Program-made: the position numbers and the translations under genes
Shown here: positions 5,906 through 9,620 of the stretch, one piece after another
How positions within the stretch are numbered: the stretch's first letter is position 1
How the letters are laid out: the number at the start of each line of letters is the position of its first letter
NCBI GenBank assembly: GCA_016839985.1
Contig: JAEOTG010000210.1
Span: forward strand, 1-9,620
Direction of reading: 5' to 3'
Length of the DNA: 9,620 bases
DNA from: Candidatus Heimdallarchaeota archaeon
Lineage (GTDB): Archaea; Asgardarchaeota; Heimdallarchaeia; Heimdallarchaeales; Heimdallarchaeaceae
Notes under the pieces: model-generated
Seen by the model: the letters and a program-made list of their open reading frames with translations, nothing else
Databases searched by the model: none
Told to the model about the DNA's origin: nothing

Positions 5906-6622
5906 TTATTTTACGTTTTCTAATTGTTCTAAAACATCTTCCGCAGCATCATATTCAGCTATTTTAACTCTTCTTCCTTCTCCTACACTAGTATATAGTC
6001 TATCTTTGTATTGAAGTGAACATTCAACGTGATAAATCAGATCATGATCTAAACCTTCTCTCCCTATAACTTTATAGCTTGGTAAATCAAGTCTTCTTTT
6101 CTGACAGAACTCTTGCAATCTATTCTTGGGATTATCTTCACATACTGCTTTCTTCAGTAATTTACTCCTTTCTTCTTTGTTTGGTAATTTCTCTTTAAAT
6201 GATAGTAGTTTATTTAAGAAGAGTTTATTAAAGAAATCTCTTGTGGTTTCAATATCATTTGACAAATATAAAGCACCTGAAATAGCTTCTAAACAATCTT
6301 CTATATCCGTTTTTGTTACTTCATATTTTGGTTCTCTCAACAAATGGTTCTGAAGATTCAAAGAGTTTCCAATTTCAGATAAAGAATCAGTTTGAACCAC
6401 AAGTGAACGAAGTTTTGAAAGAACACCTACATCTTCTTGGATATTGTGATAGAGCCATTCTGCAGTTAAAACATCCAATATAGCATCTCCAAGAAATTCT
6501 AGTCTCTCAAAATTTGCTTTATCAGGATATATATTATTGTAATTAGGATGAGTTAGAGCTTCCTCTAATAATGATTTCTTAATTGTCCATTCAAAGAACT
6601 TTCCTTTTTCTATATCTATCAT
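5906..6622 (-). CDS. rnc: Ribonuclease III with double-stranded-RNA-binding domain
   Basis: The product has 238 residues, the usual length of bacterial RNase III. The nuclease domain (about 8-145) carries the signature E-R-L-E-F-L-G-D-A at 39-47, giving E39, E42 and D46, and the second metal-binding pair D109 and E112 in D-C-L-E-A-I-S-G-A. Residues 164-235 are a dsRNA-binding domain (N-P-K-N-R-L-Q-E-F ... G-E-G-R-R-V-K-I-A-E-Y-D-A-A). It would cleave double-stranded RNA as a dimer leaving 2-nt 3' overhangs. In bacteria this processes rRNA precursors and regulatory RNA. The Glu of the usual E-G-x-L-S segment is V65 here, so one conserved side chain is missing, but the catalytic E42, D46, D109 and E112 equivalents are intact. 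RNase III is uncommon in archaea. The gene is divergent from the one at 6692, with only 69 bases between. Confidence 0.93.
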   Translation of the reverse strand: MIDIEKGKFFEWTIKKSLLEEALTHPNYNNIYPDKANFERLEFLGDAILDVLTAEWLYHNIQEDVGVLSKLRSLVVQTDSLSEIGNSLNLQNHLLREPKYEVTKTDIEDCLEAISGALYLSNDIETTRDFFNKLFLNKLLSFKEKLPNKEERSKLLKKAVCEDNPKNRLQEFCQKRRLDLPSYKVIGREGLDHDLIYHVECSLQYKDRLYTSVGEGRRVKIAEYDAAEDVLEQLENVK

Positions 6623-6637
6623 TAGGAATCACTTGAG

Positions 6638-6649
6638 TTAATTATCAAA
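6638..6649 (-). promoter_or_regulatory. Possible TATA-like box for the RNase III gene
   Basis: The minus strand reads TTTGATAATTAA 16-27 bases before the ATG at 6622. It is a weak match, chosen mainly by position, and it lies in the short divergent region shared with the gene at 6692. Confidence 0.25.
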
Positions 6650-6660
6650 CAAAGCTATAG

Positions 6661-6669
6661 TTTTTAAAT
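6661..6669 (+). promoter_or_regulatory. TATA box of a leaderless promoter
   Basis: TTTTTAAAT lies 23-31 bases before the ATG at 6692, the position expected for a transcript that starts at the start codon. No Shine-Dalgarno precedes the ATG. Confidence 0.45.
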
Positions 6670-6691
6670 CTAATTCATTTGAACATCAATA

Positions 6692-7138
6692 ATGAAATTC
6701 GAAAATCCTATTAAAGAATTTGATTGGTTATTAGGAAAGTGGGAAGGAGAAATTGAGAATGAAGAGGGAAAATTCGAATCTTCAATATCTTTTGGTTTAT
6801 ATGGTTCTGAAATCATAAAGTATGAACAATCAATCATTCATGAAAAGACTACAAAAATAATAGAAATTGGTTATTTCTTCTTTGATAAAATAAATGAGAA
6901 ATTAAATAATATCATTATCAATGAAGAAGGATATATTGAAAAAAGTCTTATAACTCAATCTGAAGAAGAAAATCTATTTATTATTAGAAGTATTTTCGAT
7001 TTTGGTTTTAATCTTCCACCTAATATGAAAATTATCAGAGAAATCAAACAAACTGAAGATGAAAGTGAATTAGAAGTTGTTGTTAAGATGGGTAAAGATG
7101 AAAAAATTATTTCTAATTCAATTTATTCTCGAAAATAA
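6692..7138 (+). CDS. Nitrobindin/lipocalin-like small beta-barrel protein
   Basis: The product has 148 residues, mostly alternating beta strands, and no signal peptide. The opening F-D-W-L-L-G-K-W-E-G-E (10-20) matches the L-x-G-x-W-x-G start typical of nitrobindin/THAP4-type and related FABP-like or DUF1579-like barrels, and the strands that follow (S-I-S-F-G, I-I-E-I-G-Y-F-F-F-D) fit a small antiparallel barrel. Nitrobindins bind haem through a C-terminal histidine. Here the only histidine is H50, so haem binding in the usual way is unlikely, and another hydrophobic ligand is possible. The start ATG 6692 has a TATA box at 6661-6669 and no leader. It is divergent from RNase III. No function can be assigned from context. 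Confidence 0.7.
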   Translation: MKFENPIKEFDWLLGKWEGEIENEEGKFESSISFGLYGSEIIKYEQSIIHEKTTKIIEIGYFFFDKINEKLNNIIINEEGYIEKSLITQSEEENLFIIRSIFDFGFNLPPNMKIIREIKQTEDESELEVVVKMGKDEKIISNSIYSRK

Positions 7139-7146
7139 TTGGGAAA

Positions 7147-7193
7147 TTATATAAGAATTTTTGCTAGAATCTTTTGATAATAACATAAAAGAT
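7147..7193 (+). promoter_or_regulatory. TATA-like box and inverted repeat before the archaemetzincin-like gene
   Basis: TTATATAA at 7147-7154 is a good TATA-box match that would start transcription near 7176-7180, giving a leader of about 50 bases. ATCTTTT (7169-7175) and AAAAGAT (7187-7193) form a 7-bp inverted repeat with an 11-base spacer at that start region, possibly an operator. The TTTTT at 7158-7162 may instead end the preceding transcript. All of this is tentative. Confidence 0.3.
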
Positions 7194-7229
7194 ATTAGTG
7201 ATTATTGATAAAAAGTAGCTTAGATTCAC

Positions 7230-7721
7230 TTGCCTAGAGAATACAAGATATACTACTGTGAAAAAGTCCCTGATGAGGTGTCAGAACATGTTGAAAGGAT
7301 GCTTAAAGATGTTTTTGACATTCAATTCAGATCAGTGGGAGTACGTATTCCAAGGCAAAATGCTTGGGATGTAAATGATAAAGCATTTAATGCCAAAACG
7401 CTTCTAAACAATGTTTTAAGAGATGGGATAACTTACTTTCTTTGGCTAATAGAGGAACCTTTAGCTGTTGATAACAAATCCGTTTTTGGATATGCAGAAT
7501 CCTCAAAAGGAGCTGTAGTATCAACTTCAAAAATGGCAACTCGTACTCTTGCAGCAAAAGAAGTAGCTTTTCAAGTTGGTATAGCTCTAGGATTAAATGC
7601 TTGTAGAGAAGACTGTGTTATGACATTTTCAGATAACTTTGAGACATTGATAAAGAAATCTTCAACTTTATGTAATATTTGTCGAATTAAGTTTGACAGA
7701 TTAAAAGTAAGATATTTGTAG
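7230..7721 (+). CDS. Archaemetzincin-family protein with lost catalytic motif (probable pseudoenzyme)
   Basis: The product has 163 residues, near the size of archaeal archaemetzincins (AmzA). The fold markers are there: a strand-helix start (K-I-Y-Y-C-E-K-V-P-D-E-V), the S-V-F-G-Y-A-E ... V-V-S-T-S-K core (84-101), and the metzincin helix and cysteine cluster. The family motif is H-E-x-x-H-x-x-G-x-x-H-C-x4-C-x-M-x17-C-x-x-C. Here residues 114-131 read F-Q-V-G-I-A-L-G-L-N-A-C-R-E-D-C-V-M: all three zinc-binding histidines and the catalytic Glu are replaced (F114, Q115, I118, A124). G121, C125, C129, M131, C148 and C151 remain, with one residue less between C125 and C129. Peptidase activity is therefore not expected; the structural zinc site may be kept. 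The start must be TTG 7230 because a TAG lies at 7221-7223 in frame. The reading frame is intact, arguing against simple decay. Confidence 0.82.
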   Translation: MPREYKIYYCEKVPDEVSEHVERMLKDVFDIQFRSVGVRIPRQNAWDVNDKAFNAKTLLNNVLRDGITYFLWLIEEPLAVDNKSVFGYAESSKGAVVSTSKMATRTLAAKEVAFQVGIALGLNACREDCVMTFSDNFETLIKKSSTLCNICRIKFDRLKVRYL

Positions 7722-7748
7722 AAAAAATCATTTCACTTTTGTTTTCTC
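7722..7748. terminator. Overlapping T-rich ends of two convergent genes
   Basis: Only six bases separate the convergent stops. On the minus strand six T follow the stop at once (A-run 7722-7727). On the plus strand the stop at 7721 is followed by TTTC, TTTT and TTTTC within 7731-7747. T-rich tracts act as terminators in archaea, so each transcript would end inside or just past the other gene. Confidence 0.35.
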
Positions 7749-8930
7749 CTTAAACTCTAAATATTCTTGAAAAAACATATCATAAGCTATTTCTACTTCG
7801 TTAAGTTTGATTCTCTCCTTATCCTTCCAAAGCATTAGATTTTTCCAAGTATGTAATAATGATTTTAAATTCATATTCAATGATTCTCCTCTTTTATTCA
7901 GGATTTGATAATATTTTTTAGATAATTTTCGCACATTTATGGATCCTTCGAATTCAATTCCAGGACATGAAAAATCTAATTCTACAGTAATTTTCTTCTC
8001 ACTTAAATCTGATATTAGTAAAGGATAGGATTTACAATTCAATGGTGATATATTATGAATCACACAACTATTATTTTTGGTATTCTGAAAAATACATAAA
8101 CCATTTTTTTGTTTTAAGGCAAACAAGTAATCAAATTTGTTAGTCTTTGTATCTTCAAAAGCTAGAATAGGTCTACTAATATCTTGAACTTGTAAGTTTC
8201 TTTTTTTCGAGATATTATCAATTTCATGATAGGAGAGAGTTGGAAGATTACAGGGAAAACAAATACGATTCTCAAAAGTAAAACAATTTTTTTCCTCTTC
8301 TTCATCCATAATATTAGGTATTGGATTAACGGAATAGTGACTCGGAAGTTCACAAAGGTTACATCTTTTACATTTTAGCTTAACTGCTGAAGGGATATTC
8401 CAGGTAAATTTCGTTTCATTTAACTGAAATTCTTTTCTTTCTAGATAAATCATTTCTGTATGGAAATGGATTTTCTTCTCATAAAGAATTGTTCTAATAT
8501 TTTCGCAAATATTATCAATATCTTCATTTCTAAGCATAGATCTAAATCTAAATACTAAGGTATTCTTAGGCTTTAATTTTTGGATTTCTGATATTTCATG
8601 TTGTATTTTTTTCTTAACTTCATTATTCTTGAAGAAAATAACTAGTTCATCTTGACATCCTATTTGTGTACCATAAATTATTCTAACTAGAATCTCACTT
8701 TCTATAGGTAAAGAAACCGTATTCCAATGAGAGTCAATAATTGTTCTATCTGATAGAAAACCTAATCCTATAGACTTCCCTTCTTCTAGTAGTTTCTCAT
8801 TAACACTACGTAAAATGAAGGGAGAATAATGGAATTCTTGGGGTAATGGTTTTTTTTTCGTAAGTAGAAGCTTGAGATCTTTTTCAGCTTTTTTTTCGAT
8901 ATCCCCAAAGAGTAAATACCGGGATACCAT
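7728..8930 (-). CDS. YkgJ-family cysteine-rich (CxxCxxC) protein with long unknown N-terminus
   Basis: The product has 400 residues. The C-terminal half belongs to the YkgJ/UPF0153 zinc- or iron-chelating group: C-K-R-C-N-L-C at 187-193, then C216, C224 and C227, followed by the hallmark G-L-C-I-F (277-281), N-S-C-V-I-H-N-I-S-P-L-N-C-K-S-Y-P (287-303) and C322. These ten cysteines could hold an Fe-S cluster and/or zinc; a few family members act in protein maturation, most are unknown. The first 180 or so residues are mixed alpha/beta with no motif I can name, and residues 194-223 are an acidic insertion between cysteine groups. The last 65 residues are helical. There is no signal peptide. The start is ATG 8930. 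It is convergent with the archaemetzincin-like gene and divergent from the methyltransferase at 9008, with 77 bases between, so a shared regulatory region is possible. Confidence 0.75.
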   Translation of the reverse strand: MVSRYLLFGDIEKKAEKDLKLLLTKKKPLPQEFHYSPFILRSVNEKLLEEGKSIGLGFLSDRTIIDSHWNTVSLPIESEILVRIIYGTQIGCQDELVIFFKNNEVKKKIQHEISEIQKLKPKNTLVFRFRSMLRNEDIDNICENIRTILYEKKIHFHTEMIYLERKEFQLNETKFTWNIPSAVKLKCKRCNLCELPSHYSVNPIPNIMDEEEEKNCFTFENRICFPCNLPTLSYHEIDNISKKRNLQVQDISRPILAFEDTKTNKFDYLFALKQKNGLCIFQNTKNNSCVIHNISPLNCKSYPLLISDLSEKKITVELDFSCPGIEFEGSINVRKLSKKYYQILNKRGESLNMNLKSLLHTWKNLMLWKDKERIKLNEVEIAYDMFFQEYLEFKEKTKVK

Positions 8931-8997
8931 AGTAAATATATGTAGATTGAATCCTAAAAACTTTAGTACTTAATTTATTATACATGTAATAATAAAA

Positions 8998-9002
8998 GGA
9001 GA
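8998..9002 (+). promoter_or_regulatory. Shine-Dalgarno site of the methyltransferase gene
   Basis: GGAGA ends 5 bases before the ATG at 9008. It is of the AAAGGAGA kind, unlike the GGTG-type sites of the operon at 82-1300. Confidence 0.5.
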
Positions 9003-9007
9003 CAATA

Positions 9008-9620
9008 ATGGGAATTCTTGCAGATCTTTGCACTTCATATAAAATAATCAATGAACACAATAAATTAGCAAGTCTTAGAGGTCAAAAACTTCTACTCAGG
9101 AATTTCCAGAGTCTTAGTGAAATAATTTTACTAAAAAAAGCAGAATATTATGGATTTATTGATGAAGCAAATTCAACATCAGAGAAAAAGGAGATACTAA
9201 GTAAATCTTTTCCCTCACTTTTCATTGATTTCGAGGATTTTGATTTCAGTAAGATTTCCAAAAAAATAGATTCTTTTATAGAAAACTCAACACAATATGA
9301 ACTAAGAGATTATTTAGGAGAGTTATATCAGAAAGTTCTTTCTTCTTCAAAAAAGCAAGATAAGGGAATTGTATTTACTCCCATTTCTGTAATTGATTAT
9401 ATATTATCACAATTAGAGTATCCTCATTATGATAATCAAAAGAATGATAACAATCTCATAGATTTAGCTTGCGGTTCAGGTTTTTTTCTGACCAGAGCTG
9501 TTCAAAGAATGTATGCGAGTGAGAAGAAAAGAGATCAAACCAACATGGAAATCATATCTAGAATCTCTAGTAAGATATATGGATTTGATATAGATTCTAT
9601 AGCAGTTTACTTATCGAAGG
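9008..9620 (+). CDS. N6-adenine DNA methyltransferase, partial (runs off the right edge)
   Basis: The reading frame is open from ATG 9008 to the end of the window, giving 204 codons without a stop. Residues 104-125 (G-E-L-Y-Q-K-V ... D-K-G-I-V-F-T-P) match the helix and T-P motif before the methylase domain in Type I HsdM, Type IIG and BREX PglX enzymes. Residues 150-160 (L-I-D-L-A-C-G-S-G-F-F) are motif I, which binds S-adenosylmethionine, and Y-G-F-D-I-D at 191-196 is motif II with the acidic residue that contacts the ribose. The catalytic (D/N)-P-P-(Y/F) motif should follow outside the window. The first 100 residues are helical and unassigned. It would methylate adenine N6 in DNA. Which restriction or defence type it belongs to cannot be decided here. 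The ribosome-binding site differs from its neighbours, which may hint at transfer. Confidence 0.85.
   Translation, partial: MGILADLCTSYKIINEHNKLASLRGQKLLLRNFQSLSEIILLKKAEYYGFIDEANSTSEKKEILSKSFPSLFIDFEDFDFSKISKKIDSFIENSTQYELRDYLGELYQKVLSSSKKQDKGIVFTPISVIDYILSQLEYPHYDNQKNDNNLIDLACGSGFFLTRAVQRMYASEKKRDQTNMEIISRISSKIYGFDIDSIAVYLSK

Noticed and set aside
6126..6353. Plus-strand open frame of 75 codons
   Set aside because: Antisense to the well-supported RNase III gene; Ser/Phe/Leu-rich shadow translation.
7230..7721. Reading the archaemetzincin-like gene as a frameshifted or decayed pseudogene
   Set aside because: The frame is uninterrupted from TTG to TAG, the cysteine cluster and core motifs are kept, and the replaced residues are clean substitutions rather than a shifted frame.
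8162..8353. Minus-strand open frame of 63 codons
   Set aside because: Overlaps the YkgJ-type gene in another frame on the same strand; the cysteine motifs support the longer frame.
1..9620. tRNA, rRNA, CRISPR arrays, insertion-sequence ends or attachment sites
   Set aside because: No conserved tRNA or rRNA segments, no regularly spaced repeats with unique spacers, no transposase frame and no terminal inverted repeats were seen by eye.

Overview
The window is AT-rich, tightly packed, and most likely archaeal. The evidence is several start codons with a TATA-like box about 22-30 bases upstream and almost no leader, Shine-Dalgarno sequences of the GGTGA type, TTG starts, several winged-helix proteins, an archaemetzincin-family gene, and secreted proteins with a C-terminal membrane anchor and many N-glycosylation sequons. 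A mesophilic lineage such as an Asgard archaeon would fit, but that placement is inference. I see no rRNA, tRNA, CRISPR array or insertion sequence, and no gene-free stretch longer than about 120 bases.

Layout. At 1-1300 a three-gene plus-strand operon encodes a soluble acidic helical protein, a small membrane protein and a coiled-coil winged-helix protein. It sits behind three GTGACCA repeats spaced 11 and 22 bases apart. The first two proteins share a short helical module. At 1325-4005 there is a putative regulatory locus. A secreted, C-terminally anchored protein with one perfect EF-hand loop (minus strand) is divergent from a winged-helix regulator fused to five membrane segments, followed by a second exported or membrane-anchored protein. 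An 18-bp palindrome lies in the divergent promoter, and a 14-base copy of its flank and left half recurs before the third gene. This suggests one regulator controlling itself and two surface proteins.

At 4020-6622 three minus-strand genes encode an M19 membrane-dipeptidase-family hydrolase with its metal ligands present, a protein with the alpha-alpha toroid (terpenoid cyclase/prenyltransferase) fold but no recognisable catalytic motif, and a bacterial-type ribonuclease III with a double-stranded-RNA-binding domain. At 6692-7721 two plus-strand genes encode a small nitrobindin/lipocalin-like barrel and an archaemetzincin relative that has lost its whole zinc-binding catalytic motif while keeping the cysteine cluster.

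At 7728-9620 a minus-strand YkgJ-type cysteine-rich protein with a long unrecognised N-terminus is divergent from an N6-adenine DNA methyltransferase that runs off the right edge and may open a restriction-modification or other defence locus.

The strongest points for follow-up are the degenerate archaemetzincin (a probable pseudoenzyme) and the palindrome/14-mer tied to the membrane-bound regulator.
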